The notes: generated from the letters alone by a model not told the origin. A stretch of DNA of 64,000 bases from Chryseobacterium sp. Leaf180 (GCF_001424585.1 NZ_LMPJ01000014.1:21503-85502); one strand, 5' to 3'; shown: positions 35,820 to 45,170, counted from the first letter of the stretch. A program made the numbers and translations.

Positions 35820-36767
35820 TTAATGTTCAAACTTTATAAACTGTTTTATTCCAAAATAATGAAATAATATATCCTCAATAACTAATAGTTTGTCTAGTAG
35901 ACCTAATTTGTCTTTCAGTAACTTAATATTTGTGTCATTGTCGATAATTGATACCCTATTTATTGAAGCTTCCAATATATTATCAAATTCTTTTGAATGA
36001 ATTTCAAGTTCAAAAAAACCAGGTAGTAAATTAAAAATACTTTCAACTTGAGAATTTATTTCATTATAACGCTTTTCTTGTTTGAAAATATTTTGTATAA
36101 AATAGTAAACTGTTTCGGATTTAGAATCATCTAAATTCAATGCCTCGCTATGAAAACCAACTTTGGATTGTCTACAATAAGAATAATGATGACTAGTCTC
36201 ATCGTCCGTAACTTCAGCGTGTGGAGGTATTGTAATAGCATTTTTAAAAAGTAAAACATTACGGAAATTGTGATGTCTTCTCAAATGACTATCAAAAATA
36301 TCTATGTCGTTATAATATACTGGTATATATTCATAAGCATAATTTTTCATTTTAGTTAAATCAGCTTTTTTAAAAAATAGCGGTGCTACGTATACAGCCT
36401 TTGCTACCTGCGAAAGTCTGAACATAGCATTGTGCTGTCCAAAATTGTCCTTTTTCTTTAATAAGTCAAAGGCGAAAAAACCTTTGTCAACTGGCAAACT
36501 GATATGCGCTCTGTCCGTAAGCAACTTTCCTGAAAAATTTGGTGTATAAAAGTCAGACCGCTTAAATTGAATGTAAAAAGGAACGATAGTAGTTAATACC
36601 CCGTCATAACCTAATTCGTATTCTTCAGATTGTGAAATTCTACTTATTTCAATATACTTGTCTTGATAATAGAAAGTTCTATTTAATCCAGTTTCAAAAG
36701 CGGAAATAAAATCATCTTCAATAAAGTCTGGAATTACTTTCTCTCCTTGTCTCTTCAATATGCTCAT
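35820..36767 (-). CDS. Unknown island protein with a possible PD-(D/E)xK-like nuclease N terminus
   Basis: 315 aa, soluble. Near the N terminus, ELGYDGVLTTIVPFYIQFK (residues 51-69) gives Asp55, a beta-strand and Gln67-x-Lys69, the order seen in restriction-type nuclease folds (D ... Q/E-x-K), with acidic candidates (Glu25, Glu40) upstream. The rest is mixed alpha/beta with a long helical C terminus (about 230-305). No family is recognised. Its place in a block with Mrr-STAND and OLD genes makes a defence role plausible, but that is inference. Confidence 0.65.
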   Translation of the reverse strand: MSILKRQGEKVIPDFIEDDFISAFETGLNRTFYYQDKYIEISRISQSEEYELGYDGVLTTIVPFYIQFKRSDFYTPNFSGKLLTDRAHISLPVDKGFFAFDLLKKKDNFGQHNAMFRLSQVAKAVYVAPLFFKKADLTKMKNYAYEYIPVYYNDIDIFDSHLRRHHNFRNVLLFKNAITIPPHAEVTDDETSHHYSYCRQSKVGFHSEALNLDDSKSETVYYFIQNIFKQEKRYNEINSQVESIFNLLPGFFELEIHSKEFDNILEASINRVSIIDNDTNIKLLKDKLGLLDKLLVIEDILFHYFGIKQFIKFEH

Positions 36768-36945
36768 AGTTTGTTTGTCGATTTACAATTAGGTATAATT
36801 AGTTTATGTATCGTTTTATAAGAATGTAAATTTTACTCAACAGTAAAAATGGAAGCTTTTTATTTCTGCAAAATCAAAATTTAGAATTACTACTCAGAGA
36901 CCAGTTTTAGATTCTATCTTTATTGATATTTGATTAATAAATTTT

Positions 36946-37329
36946 TCATCCATTGTTTCTTGATTTTATGTTACTAATTTCTTTTTTTACAATTTGCAGC
37001 CCATATATTGTAAGTATGATAGGATTTAGTACCGTCGTGTAACTGCGCTCGACTTTAAGTAGAACCATTAAAAATATTACAAATATTGAAATGACTAACA
37101 GAAAAATTATTGTAAATGCTAATCTTATTTCAGAATTATTTTTTGATTCCCCTGAATGAAGACTAAAATAGTAAACTAGAGAGTATGCAAGGCAAGTTGC
37201 TGTGATCGTACACAGTCCAGCAATTAATAAGTAACTTAAATTTAAAGATTCACCTAAAAATAAATAACAAGAAATAATTTGTAGGAAAATAGAAACAAAG
37301 AATAAAATAGGGATATTTATATTTTTCAT
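36946..37329 (-). CDS. Small four-helix membrane protein
   Basis: 127 aa with four hydrophobic segments (about 5-25, 32-55, 68-92, 98-115) and a short basic C-terminal tail (KKEISNIKSRNN). There is no signal peptide cleavage site and no family motif. The gene lies alone between the 315-aa gene and the DUF6934 pair. It may be the membrane component of an island system or unrelated cargo. Confidence 0.6.
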   Translation of the reverse strand: MKNINIPILFFVSIFLQIISCYLFLGESLNLSYLLIAGLCTITATCLAYSLVYYFSLHSGESKNNSEIRLAFTIIFLLVISIFVIFLMVLLKVERSYTTVLNPIILTIYGLQIVKKEISNIKSRNNG

Positions 37330-37416
37330 CGTTTTCTGAGACTTAATTTATATAGAATTAAAGTTTAAATTAATTTTAGGTAATTATATATTTCTTTACA
37401 CTAGTTCTTTAAAAGA

Positions 37417-37446
37417 AAAGAGGGCTAAAATTAATTAGTCCTCTTT
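37417..37446 (-). terminator. Terminator of the DUF6934 pair
   Basis: AAAGAGG/CCTCTTT with an inner CTAA/TTAG stem, just after the small gene. Confidence 0.7.
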
Positions 37447-37468
37447 ATTTATGTGTTATAATATCTAT

Positions 37469-37630
37469 TTAAATAATGTCAGTATTAACATTTAACCTTT
37501 TGGAAATCTCTTTTGCTTCCCTAAGTTTTTTAGGGAATAAAACACGACCTTTTAGTTTACTAGAAATTAATGATAATAATGTAGATTCTGTAATTAATAC
37601 CGTTTGTTCCCTTTTTTTATTTGTTCTCAT
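37469..37630 (-). CDS. 53-aa basic protein, partner of the DUF6934 gene
   Basis: The start MRTNKKREQ lies one base after the stop of the DUF6934 gene, and I prefer it to the longer frame (37693), which begins inside that gene with hydrophobic codons. The product is Lys/Arg rich (KLKGRVLFPKKLREAKEISKRL) with a predicted helix in the middle. No family is known to me. Immediate coupling to DUF6934 and a joint terminator indicate a two-gene unit; a toxin-antitoxin arrangement is possible but nothing here proves it. Confidence 0.6.
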   Translation of the reverse strand: MRTNKKREQTVLITESTLLSLISSKLKGRVLFPKKLREAKEISKRLNVNTDII

Positions 37631-37631
37631 T

Positions 37632-38183
37632 TTATTTATTTTTGATAACATAAACAATATTATATAAATGTTTTTTAGTGCTATTATAATCAACTAAATT
37701 TATGTTGTTATTTTCATCTTCAATACCACCATAAAATTTATATTGCTTTATCAAATCATCATAATTTGCATCAATGTAATTGGTGTAAATTCTCAATCTT
37801 TGATTAAATTTTCTACAATTACCTTCTCCACATTTATCACATGCTTCTTGACAAATTTGTAGAAATTCTTTAGTTCCATCACTTCCTCTAACCATTAATA
37901 TTCTATCAGAGTAATTTCCAAAAAAACGTGGAATACTACTTAATACAGTATTGAATACTTTACGTCCATCATCATTATTTGAAACAACATTATCTATAAT
38001 TTCATCTTTTTCTATATCATAATTTCCAAAAGCTAAATTATATATCTGATAACTACGCAAAGGTTGAACGTACTGATATTCAATTGCTTTAACAATAACT
38101 TCTTTTCCCTGACTTATGAAAATATATTTTAATGTTTCTTCCTCTACATCTTCTAGTTGATAAAGATCTGTGTTTAAATTCAT
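37632..38183 (-). CDS. DUF6934 family protein
   Basis: 183 aa, soluble. The pattern YNLAFGNYD with IIDNVVSNNDDGRKVFNTVLSSIPRF, then YSDRILMVRGSDGTKEF, is that of the Bacteroidetes family DUF6934, normally about 140-160 aa; this copy is longer because of a Cys-rich insertion (CQEACDKCGEGNC, about residue 108-121), which could bind a metal. The function is unestablished. A TATATTTG -7-like element on the minus strand (38202-38209) sits just upstream. It is coupled to the 53-aa gene. Confidence 0.75.
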   Translation of the reverse strand: MNLNTDLYQLEDVEEETLKYIFISQGKEVIVKAIEYQYVQPLRSYQIYNLAFGNYDIEKDEIIDNVVSNNDDGRKVFNTVLSSIPRFFGNYSDRILMVRGSDGTKEFLQICQEACDKCGEGNCRKFNQRLRIYTNYIDANYDDLIKQYKFYGGIEDENNNINLVDYNSTKKHLYNIVYVIKNK

Positions 38184-38406
38184 TATTGGTTTTTAGTTCG
38201 TCAAATATAATCCTTTTTTATATTCATAACTATAATGAACTAGCCAATAATAATATATTAATTAAACAAATATAATTCAAATTAACGACAAAACTCTTCG
38301 TATTTAAATAGTTACTTTATAAATACATAACAAATATACGACCAAAATTTATTATAAACAAAAATCTGAACTTGCAACTATTTTTGAGACAAAATTTATA
38401 TACTCT

Positions 38407-39258
38407 TTATGCTACATTTTTAGATTGATTAGACATTAAATTTTGATACTCTTTTATGGTTAAATTTCCTAAAGCTGAATGCCTTCTGTGAGTGTTGTAA
38501 AATGTTTCTATATATTCAAACACAGAGTTTTTAGCATGATCTCTAGTTTCATATTTATTTTGATAGACAAGTTCGGTTTTCAGAGTTTTGAAAAAGCTCT
38601 CAGCTACAGCATTATCATAACAATTTCCTTTTCCACTCATACTTCGAGTAATGTTTTTTCCGACTATTGATGTAAATTCTGTACACGCATATTGTATCCC
38701 TCTATCTGAATGGAAAATCAAGCTATCATGATCCTGTAAAGGCCGATGGAGTCTTGCCATTTTCAAGGCAGCAATACTAGTGTCCTGAGCCTTCATCGTC
38801 TCACTTAATGACCAGCCGATAACCTTTCTGTCAAACAAATCAATGACTGTAGTAAGATACAACCAACCCTCACCTGTGCGGATATATGTAATATCAGACG
38901 CCCAAACCTCTTTACTGCTTTTAACCTGAAAGTTTTGATTCAAATAATTTTTAGAAACAGGGTATCGATGGGATGAGTTGGTAGTTTTCTTAAATTTTTT
39001 CTTTACAATACTTCTCAGGTTGCGTTCTCTCATTAATCTAGCCACTAAAGGACGTGAGGCTCTCATTCCCTTTGCTTCTAGTTCTCGGGCAATACGAGGG
39101 CTTCCATATCTCCCACGGCTCAAATGATAAATACTGAAGATTTCTGCTGATAAAATGGCTCTTCTTTCTGACCGACTACTCGGCTTTCTTTTCTTCCAAT
39201 GATAAAAACTGCTCCTGCTTACCTTTAGTACTTCGCACATCTTCCCGACAGGAAACAC
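38407..39258 (-). CDS. IS3-family transposase OrfB (DDE integrase)
   Basis: 283 aa from a GTG. The integrase core has Asp122 (SDITYI), Asp185 (HSDRG) and Glu220 (AESFFKTLKTE), with the IS3 signature GKGNCYDNAVAE. An HTH_21-like region precedes it (residues 38-80). In the family it is made mainly as an OrfAB fusion by -1 frameshifting; its frame is open upstream through orfA's slippery site, consistent with that. All catalytic residues are present, so the element may be active. Confidence 0.95.
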   Translation of the reverse strand: MFPVGKMCEVLKVSRSSFYHWKKRKPSSRSERRAILSAEIFSIYHLSRGRYGSPRIARELEAKGMRASRPLVARLMRERNLRSIVKKKFKKTTNSSHRYPVSKNYLNQNFQVKSSKEVWASDITYIRTGEGWLYLTTVIDLFDRKVIGWSLSETMKAQDTSIAALKMARLHRPLQDHDSLIFHSDRGIQYACTEFTSIVGKNITRSMSGKGNCYDNAVAESFFKTLKTELVYQNKYETRDHAKNSVFEYIETFYNTHRRHSALGNLTIKEYQNLMSNQSKNVA

Positions 39259-39287
39259 TCCAGCGTGTTCTTTGATAAATTTATATC

Positions 39288-39578
39288 TTACCCGTCTCTC
39301 TTGGAGAAGATGCCTACCGCCTTTTTTAAGATGTCACGTTCAAGCTTTGTTTCTTCCAATTCCTTGCGTAGTCTCAATAACTCTTCCCTTATCGGATCAG
39401 AGGATATTTGTTTTTCCTTACTAAGTTTGCCTTCTTTGTGAAGTTTTCGCCAATTAACGAGACTTTCTTTACAGATCCCCAATTCTTCAGCTACCGAGGA
39501 TACATTGCCTCGCTGCTCACTTAAAGATACTGCTTGGATCTTGAACTCTAAACTGTAATTTTTTCTGATCTTTTTCAT
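39288..39578 (-). CDS. IS3-family transposase OrfA
   Basis: 96 aa: a helix-turn-helix (about 10-45, KIQAVSLSEQRGNVSSVAEELG) and a leucine-zipper-like helix (about 65-88, LLRLRKELEETKLERDILKK). It binds the element's ends. A slippery A6G (minus strand, 39321-39327) lies in the codons for LKKA, in the right phase to shift -1 into the orfB frame. Confidence 0.93.
   Translation of the reverse strand: MKKIRKNYSLEFKIQAVSLSEQRGNVSSVAEELGICKESLVNWRKLHKEGKLSKEKQISSDPIREELLRLRKELEETKLERDILKKAVGIFSKRDG
39321..39327 (-). promoter_or_regulatory. Programmed -1 frameshift slippery site (A6G)
   Basis: On the minus strand the sequence is AAAAAAG; frame 0 reads TTA AAA AAG, and the -1 frame continues open into orfB. 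Confidence 0.8.
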
Positions 39579-39657
39579 ACTCTTAAAGATAAAGAGTATA
39601 AGAATTGTGTCATAACAAAGTTAGCAACTCCAACTTATGGGCTTTTAAGATCGACAA

Positions 39658-40539
39658 CTATTTGAATTTTTCCATATTTTCAGACTTTGAAACAGTTTGA
39701 GCTTTTCCTTTGACCATAGTTTCTGTAATGTAGATCAATTGTCCTTTTTTGTGTGTAAAATAGTCAGACTGCAATAATCTAAAATACCCTTTTCTAAAAT
39801 GTGGAATTTTTGAAATTTGAGGTTTACTTTCCTCAAAAATAGCTTGAGACATTTTAAAAACTACATTATTATCTGATCTATCTTCACCCCTTGGAAATGA
39901 AATTTTGGGAACACCTTCTTTTACACATTCAGGAAAACATTTCATATATGCAATCGTGTTGATAGCAAGTCTGAACATTTTAGACAGCGTGATAGATTGT
40001 ATATCCTGTCTTTTATTTAAGTCAGTGTAAAACTTGTCTGACAAAACACCATTATTTTTGCCATGCGAAAAATATAATTCTAAAGTATTATTTTCGAATA
40101 GGGTCAAGGCAAAAGCATAACCGTGTTTTTCATTAGGAATATGTAATCCAAAAGAATAATAAACGCAATTTGCGTTTCCTTTTGTTTTAGTGTACGTAAT
40201 TTGTTTCTGGTCTCCATTATCATAAAGATACTTTCTTATCCCATCTAGATCCGATAGCTTGGTGTTCTCAAGAAAATCCTGTAGATATTTTTCGATGAAG
40301 AAAATATGCAGTAAATCTCTTTTAGAATCTTGTGCCCATAATTCTAAGCCAGTAATTAATAAGTCTCTTTTTTCAAGGCTTTCATCTGGCAAAAGAGGAG
40401 AGTGCAAAATATTGTGTCTCAATAATGAGAAAATAATATCATCAGAAAATTCCGGAGTAAGTTTTTTTTGATTTTTATAAAGCTCATCCCAATAAAATCT
40501 TAGTGGGGAACTGTAGCCTATTTTTTTTCCTTGGTTCAT
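39658..40539 (-). CDS. Island protein of unknown function with an RRGHWR-like C-terminal motif
   Basis: 293 aa, soluble. The C-terminal part reads HFRKGYFRLLQSD followed after about 12 residues by IYITETMVKG, which resembles the H-R-x-GHWR ... W-I/V-x-x-x-x-V-x-G pattern of a family found in phages and plasmids (including AcrVA2 relatives). The N-terminal half is mostly helical. The gene is separated from the Mrr-STAND gene by 155 bp and faces the same way. Function unknown; the resemblance is from memory. Confidence 0.65.
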   Translation of the reverse strand: MNQGKKIGYSSPLRFYWDELYKNQKKLTPEFSDDIIFSLLRHNILHSPLLPDESLEKRDLLITGLELWAQDSKRDLLHIFFIEKYLQDFLENTKLSDLDGIRKYLYDNGDQKQITYTKTKGNANCVYYSFGLHIPNEKHGYAFALTLFENNTLELYFSHGKNNGVLSDKFYTDLNKRQDIQSITLSKMFRLAINTIAYMKCFPECVKEGVPKISFPRGEDRSDNNVVFKMSQAIFEESKPQISKIPHFRKGYFRLLQSDYFTHKKGQLIYITETMVKGKAQTVSKSENMEKFK

Positions 40540-40694
40540 GTCTTAGCTTAATAATCGTTAGTAAGAAATTTCATCTTAAAAATTAATTTGCTCCAATATA
40601 TCTCTTATGTAAGTATACATCAAATCTTCCACACTAGGAGTTTAATATATATATGTATGAAATCTAACGGAAACCTTTGCCATTATCACAGTCT

Positions 40695-42992
40695 TCATTC
40701 ATCCGCTAATCCCCCAAATAAGTTCGCAATATACTCCTCCTCTTTAAACATTTCTTCTTCATATTCTACATCCTCGCGTGAAAAATCGTCCTCTTTTTCC
40801 ATTTGTTCATCAATTTCGTCCAAAAATTCAGCATGTTTTTCTGACAACTGGTCAATGTCATTGTCAAGATTAAATCCAAAATCATCTTTTAATTCTTTAA
40901 GCTCATCAATAAGATTTTCGTATTGGTTTACTTCTGTGGTAGTAATTTCATACTTCACTACATCTATAATCATCTTTTCAAATTTTGCATTTGCTTCAAA
41001 ATCTTCATATTCTATTGAAAATATTTTTTTTAACTTAAAAAAATCTTTCAATGAGTCTATTGTCTTGACTTGACTCGCAAAACTGTTAACTAAATCAACC
41101 TTTGAAATATTAATGTCTTCGACGTTGATTTTATTTAGTAATTTTATATAAGCTTTTCTTTCAGAGTATCCTTTAAATTGTGGTTGAATAGTTTGTAAAA
41201 ACTCTCCAATCACAAAATCATATAATTTCTTATTGGAAGATTTTTCTAACTCTTCTAATATTTGTATCAAGAAAGAATATTTAAAGTCTTCATTTCTAAA
41301 CCATGCAAAATTATTGCTATTTTGAAAGTTTGCTCTGTAAATATATGATGACTTGAATAGGTGGAAATCTGAGATTATTTTATTAATATACTCTTCCAGC
41401 AATTTTTTATCTAACTGAATTCTACGATTAAATTCATTGTCAGATGTATCAAATGTAAAAATTCTAAAAAACTGACTAACATAACAAAATGAATTTATCA
41501 AATCGCTTACTAGTTCCCCATTACCTCTAATATAATTAATTAAGAAATCCTGTATAGAGGGATTCTGGAATTCAACAGCAATTTTTTTATAATAATCCAT
41601 TTTGGTACTTATAAAAGTGCTTTCTAACTCTTTAATAATTTTTTTGAACTCTATTGAATCTATTGTCAGAGGGTACTTTTTAATATTTGAAGTTACAAAC
41701 GAATTAATTGCTATTTTTAGATCTTCTAAAAGGACAGGTGTGCCAATCGTTGATAAAATTAATAAAGTAATTTGAGATCCTTTCGAAATTGTGTTTTCAA
41801 AAGCATGAAGCCAGACACTTGTTGGATTGTCAAAAAATGAAAGAATAGTTTTAGAAAAGTCTTCTGGCTCACAATTTTCCCAAAATTGATTTTGAACAAA
41901 TGTTTCAATTATTCGCGGATTATAACTTTTATGTTCTATCAGTTTTAAATACCTTTTGTTTTTAATTAGATTTTTTAAATGAGATTTCGGTACTTTGCCA
42001 AAAAAAAGATGATTATATAAAATTTCTGCTTTGATAATTTTTGTGTAAGTAGATAAATCTAATGTGCATTTGACAAGTTCAAGTGCTGGGTTATTTAGAG
42101 ACTCAAATGAATTTTTGGCTTGATTTAATATGTATTCTCTCGTTGCGAGAATAAAAATTTTATTTTTTGCTTGTTTAATCTTTGCGATAAATTTTATAAG
42201 CTTACTATCCTCATTCATGGACAATCCAGTTTCTAAAAAATTTCTTCCAAGAAAATCGTCAAAAAAGAAAATTTGCTTTTTACCATCTTCATAATAAGAA
42301 TAGGCATCATTTATACTATCGGAAACATAAATGAACTCGTCATATTCCTTTGCCAAAAGACGATAAACTAACATACGGGATAATGTAGTCTTTCCTATTC
42401 CAGGTAGTCCGGAAATTATAACATAATTATTCAATTGTAATATATCTAAAGCTTCTTTAAAGCTATTGTTTTGAACATAAATTTTTAAGGTTTCTTTAAT
42501 TTCTTCTAGTTCAAATTTCGATTGATTGTAAACAGTGCTATGAATAAGCTTTTGCAAAATATTTGTGCTCGAAAGCCACAGTTTATAATACCGTTCTTCA
42601 ACTTTTGGATATAACGCTAATAAATTATTTAAGTCAGTCTTGCCAAGTATATCTTCTGTAGATATAATGTAAGGATGAAACATTTTCATTATTTCATTTT
42701 TATTGGGAGGAGTAAGACCGACGCTTGTCGCTATTATATATCTATCTGGTTTAATCTTTTTTACATTTATTAATTCTGTCTTTAATGTTGATATTAGGTC
42801 ACTATATTTGGAGTATCTTTTTGCTTGGACAATTATGTTATCATCGGTATTAGATGCTGCTCTTAAATCGATACCACCATCTTGTCCACTTGTAAAGCTT
42901 TCAAAAAAAACGTCAAGCTTCTCTTGTAAAATATCTCTGGTGAAATTTTCAAATTCAAATGATGATAAATTTAAAAAATTGTAATCGTTCAT
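40695..42992 (-). CDS. Mrr-like nuclease fused to a STAND NTPase (antiviral-type)
   Basis: 765 aa from ATG at 42992; the longer frame needs a TTG. The N-terminal domain is a restriction nuclease fold: SFEFENFTRDIL, then GQDGGID (Asp38, Asp42) and QAKRY (Gln56-x-Lys58), as in Mrr. A P-loop NTPase follows with Walker A GLPGIGKTT (195-203) and Walker B IFFFDD (241-246), typical of the nSTAND3 type; the remaining 500 residues are helical and would be the sensor. Known STAND defence proteins (Avs) recognise a phage protein, oligomerise and unleash the N-terminal effector, often a nuclease. The predicted outcome is DNA cleavage on infection. Confidence 0.88.
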   Translation of the reverse strand: MNDYNFLNLSSFEFENFTRDILQEKLDVFFESFTSGQDGGIDLRAASNTDDNIIVQAKRYSKYSDLISTLKTELINVKKIKPDRYIIATSVGLTPPNKNEIMKMFHPYIISTEDILGKTDLNNLLALYPKVEERYYKLWLSSTNILQKLIHSTVYNQSKFELEEIKETLKIYVQNNSFKEALDILQLNNYVIISGLPGIGKTTLSRMLVYRLLAKEYDEFIYVSDSINDAYSYYEDGKKQIFFFDDFLGRNFLETGLSMNEDSKLIKFIAKIKQAKNKIFILATREYILNQAKNSFESLNNPALELVKCTLDLSTYTKIIKAEILYNHLFFGKVPKSHLKNLIKNKRYLKLIEHKSYNPRIIETFVQNQFWENCEPEDFSKTILSFFDNPTSVWLHAFENTISKGSQITLLILSTIGTPVLLEDLKIAINSFVTSNIKKYPLTIDSIEFKKIIKELESTFISTKMDYYKKIAVEFQNPSIQDFLINYIRGNGELVSDLINSFCYVSQFFRIFTFDTSDNEFNRRIQLDKKLLEEYINKIISDFHLFKSSYIYRANFQNSNNFAWFRNEDFKYSFLIQILEELEKSSNKKLYDFVIGEFLQTIQPQFKGYSERKAYIKLLNKINVEDINISKVDLVNSFASQVKTIDSLKDFFKLKKIFSIEYEDFEANAKFEKMIIDVVKYEITTTEVNQYENLIDELKELKDDFGFNLDNDIDQLSEKHAEFLDEIDEQMEKEDDFSREDVEYEEEMFKEEEYIANLFGGLADE

Positions 42993-43252
42993 TATTTTAT
43001 AGTCTTTATCTCTGACAATTCTCAAATAGTTAATAATTTATGGAGCGTTTTCCAATCACTCAATCTGATTTAAAACTTAAAAAATATTATAGAAAAACTT
43101 CGATTGTCGCCTATTAGTATCACCAACATACAATCTTCAACCTTGCTAGTATTATTAACGTCTTAAAAGATTATTTTAAAATAGGTAATGTTTAACTAGA
43201 ACATTTAAGCGATTTAAGTCTTTGCATTAAATAATTCAATAGCTAAAACATT

Positions 43253-44905
43253 TTAGAAAGCTAATGACCAACATCGATTAAGAGCACTATAGCAAACATT
43301 TAAATCATTTTCAAATTGTTCCTGAGTAATGTTTTCACCAACATGTTTTGCTAGCTGTCTCTTTTTTCTTCCGGTAATAATTTTTTCTCCGCGAAGATTT
43401 GTCTCATCTAAATCAGCCTGGGTTTTTCGCCAATTTGTATATGTTGCACAAACTTGGTCAGAATAACATTGTTCAATATCTCTTAGATGCAAGATGAAAA
43501 TTTGAGAATTTTCATCTAAATGTCTATAAGTCTGTCTGAATGCTTGAACTCCACCGCTGGTCTGTGCGCTTGGCTGATCTAACATCATAATCAACTTATT
43601 CTGATAAATACTTGTATTAAGAGGAGAGTAAACTTTTTCAATTGCGTTTATACTTCTTTCTGCTTGATCTATATCTCCATTCGCTTTTACAATCTGTATT
43701 GCTGGTCTATCGGAATAGAAACGTTTTATAACTCTTGTTAATAATTCGAACTCACTTTGTCCTTCAACAATTAGGAAATTTTTTGGAAGTAAAAGATCAG
43801 AAGGGCTTCCGCCTAGAAGTTCAAAAATTACGTAAGGTTTATCTAAGTCAGAACTAATTATTATTTCAGTTTCTCCACTCGTTTTCTCTACCTTAAGAAT
43901 TGATTGGTTTTCGCAATTATCAGCAACGAAAACAGATGAATGTGTATTTATAAATACTTGATCAGTATCTTGTGAAAGAAGATGAAGTACATTTTTTAAA
44001 TTTCGTTGTGCTGTTGGATGTAGATGGAGCTCTGCCTCATCAATAAAGAAAAGAAATGATTTACCTAAATCATCATTCTCCTTCCTAAAATCTGCATACG
44101 CTTGTATTATTGCAAGCATTAGTGCACGTTGCATTCCATCACCCTTCTCTTCTGCTGATGTTTCAACACCATCGTCAATTGATGTAGAAAAGCTTTTAAG
44201 TAAATCGTCAAATATGGGAGCAGAAACTTCAAACTTTACTTTTGTAGTATCTGGGAACTGTTTCTCGAGGTGAAGTTTCACCTTTTCGCCAATTGTTTCA
44301 AATTCTGCTTTTATTTCTGAATCATCATGTTCAAACAATTCTATAAATTTTTCTTGAAACTGACGATATTGTTGGTTAGATTGTAAAATTGTATTTAAAA
44401 CACCAGACAACATTATTCCAATTGGTGTAGTTTTCGAATATTTTGCAACAGCATCATAATATTGTTTTGTGCTTATATATTCGAATTTTGGTAAAAAATC
44501 ATTTAGTGCAGCATCAAAACCCGTCCCAGGTGTAACCATAATTCCGTTAACAAACATTGTTCTTTTTGTAGGATTGGTGCTAGTTCTTTGAAAAACTACT
44601 TTATCTGAGCCATCTAATGCTGTTTCTATTTTAGTTTTATTTGCAACATGCTGCATATTATTTGCACCGTTAACAGCACCAGAAAATTCTATCTCCACCA
44701 ATATTTCATTTGTAGCAACCCTCTTAAACTTTAAATCATTTACGTTTGTTCCCCGACCAACTCCATTAAAAAAAAATTCAACAGCCTCGAAAAAATTAGT
44801 TTTACCACAATTATTTTGACCTACAAAAATGTTAAAATCAGTTGTTATAAATTCGGATGCTTTTATGGAGCGAAAGTTTTCAATTTTAATTCTCGTGATT
44901 TGCAT
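43253..44905 (-). CDS. OLD-family ATPase/TOPRIM nuclease
   Basis: 550 aa. The ABC-type ATPase has Walker A GQNNCGKTN (29-37), signature GDGMQRAL (255-262), Walker B FLFFIDE (284-290) and His-switch NTHSS (320-324). The TOPRIM part shows IVEGQSEFELL (Glu381) and MMLDQPS (Asp443). In canonical OLD/GajA enzymes the second motif is DxD and the first VEG...D; here the second Asp is Pro and the other acid is Glu385. Gabija needs a UvrD-like partner, which is absent, so this is a stand-alone OLD protein. It has its own promoter. A defence role is likely by context. Confidence 0.88.
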   Translation of the reverse strand: MQITRIKIENFRSIKASEFITTDFNIFVGQNNCGKTNFFEAVEFFFNGVGRGTNVNDLKFKRVATNEILVEIEFSGAVNGANNMQHVANKTKIETALDGSDKVVFQRTSTNPTKRTMFVNGIMVTPGTGFDAALNDFLPKFEYISTKQYYDAVAKYSKTTPIGIMLSGVLNTILQSNQQYRQFQEKFIELFEHDDSEIKAEFETIGEKVKLHLEKQFPDTTKVKFEVSAPIFDDLLKSFSTSIDDGVETSAEEKGDGMQRALMLAIIQAYADFRKENDDLGKSFLFFIDEAELHLHPTAQRNLKNVLHLLSQDTDQVFINTHSSVFVADNCENQSILKVEKTSGETEIIISSDLDKPYVIFELLGGSPSDLLLPKNFLIVEGQSEFELLTRVIKRFYSDRPAIQIVKANGDIDQAERSINAIEKVYSPLNTSIYQNKLIMMLDQPSAQTSGGVQAFRQTYRHLDENSQIFILHLRDIEQCYSDQVCATYTNWRKTQADLDETNLRGEKIITGRKKRQLAKHVGENITQEQFENDLNVCYSALNRCWSLAF

Positions 44906-44938
44906 AGTTTTTTTGTTTTTTTAATTTTATGAATTGAT

Positions 44939-44966
44939 CAAAGATAATTATTCCAATTATTAACAA
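44939..44966 (-). promoter_or_regulatory. Promoter of the OLD gene
   Basis: On the minus strand, TTG (44964-44966) and TATCTTTG (44939-44946) are separated by 17 bp, matching the Bacteroidetes consensus and ending 34 bp before the start codon. Confidence 0.65.
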
Positions 44967-45170
44967 ATTGCGTGATACCGTAAATTGCAAAAAAACTGAA
45001 TTTATATTACAATTTGTATTTTTTGCAGTAATCAAATGCTTCTTTTAAAAGAATGAACATTTAGCTATTTCTTTATTTTTTATAAAAAATAAAAATAAAG
45101 AAAATGGAAATATAAAAACTCAGTGTTTTTACCTAATTTTAGATAGTTATACAGCACCTTTTCTAAAACA

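Larger units (their letters stand above)
38372..39627 (-). mobile_element. IS3-family insertion sequence (about 1.26 kb)
   Basis: Imperfect terminal inverted repeats are visible: the left end begins TTGCAACTATTTTTGAGAC and the right end, read inward, begins TTGCTAACTTTGTTATGAC; both continue into TATACTCTTTAT. Between them lie orfA and orfB in the IS3 arrangement. I find no clear target-site duplication next to either end, so the exact boundary may be off by a few bases or the insertion is old. Confidence 0.85.

Noticed and set aside
38372..39627. A target-site duplication around the IS3 element
   Set aside because: The flanking bases do not repeat; I could not identify one honestly.
43253..44905. 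A Gabija system
   Set aside because: GajB (UvrD-like helicase) is not adjacent; the OLD gene stands alone.
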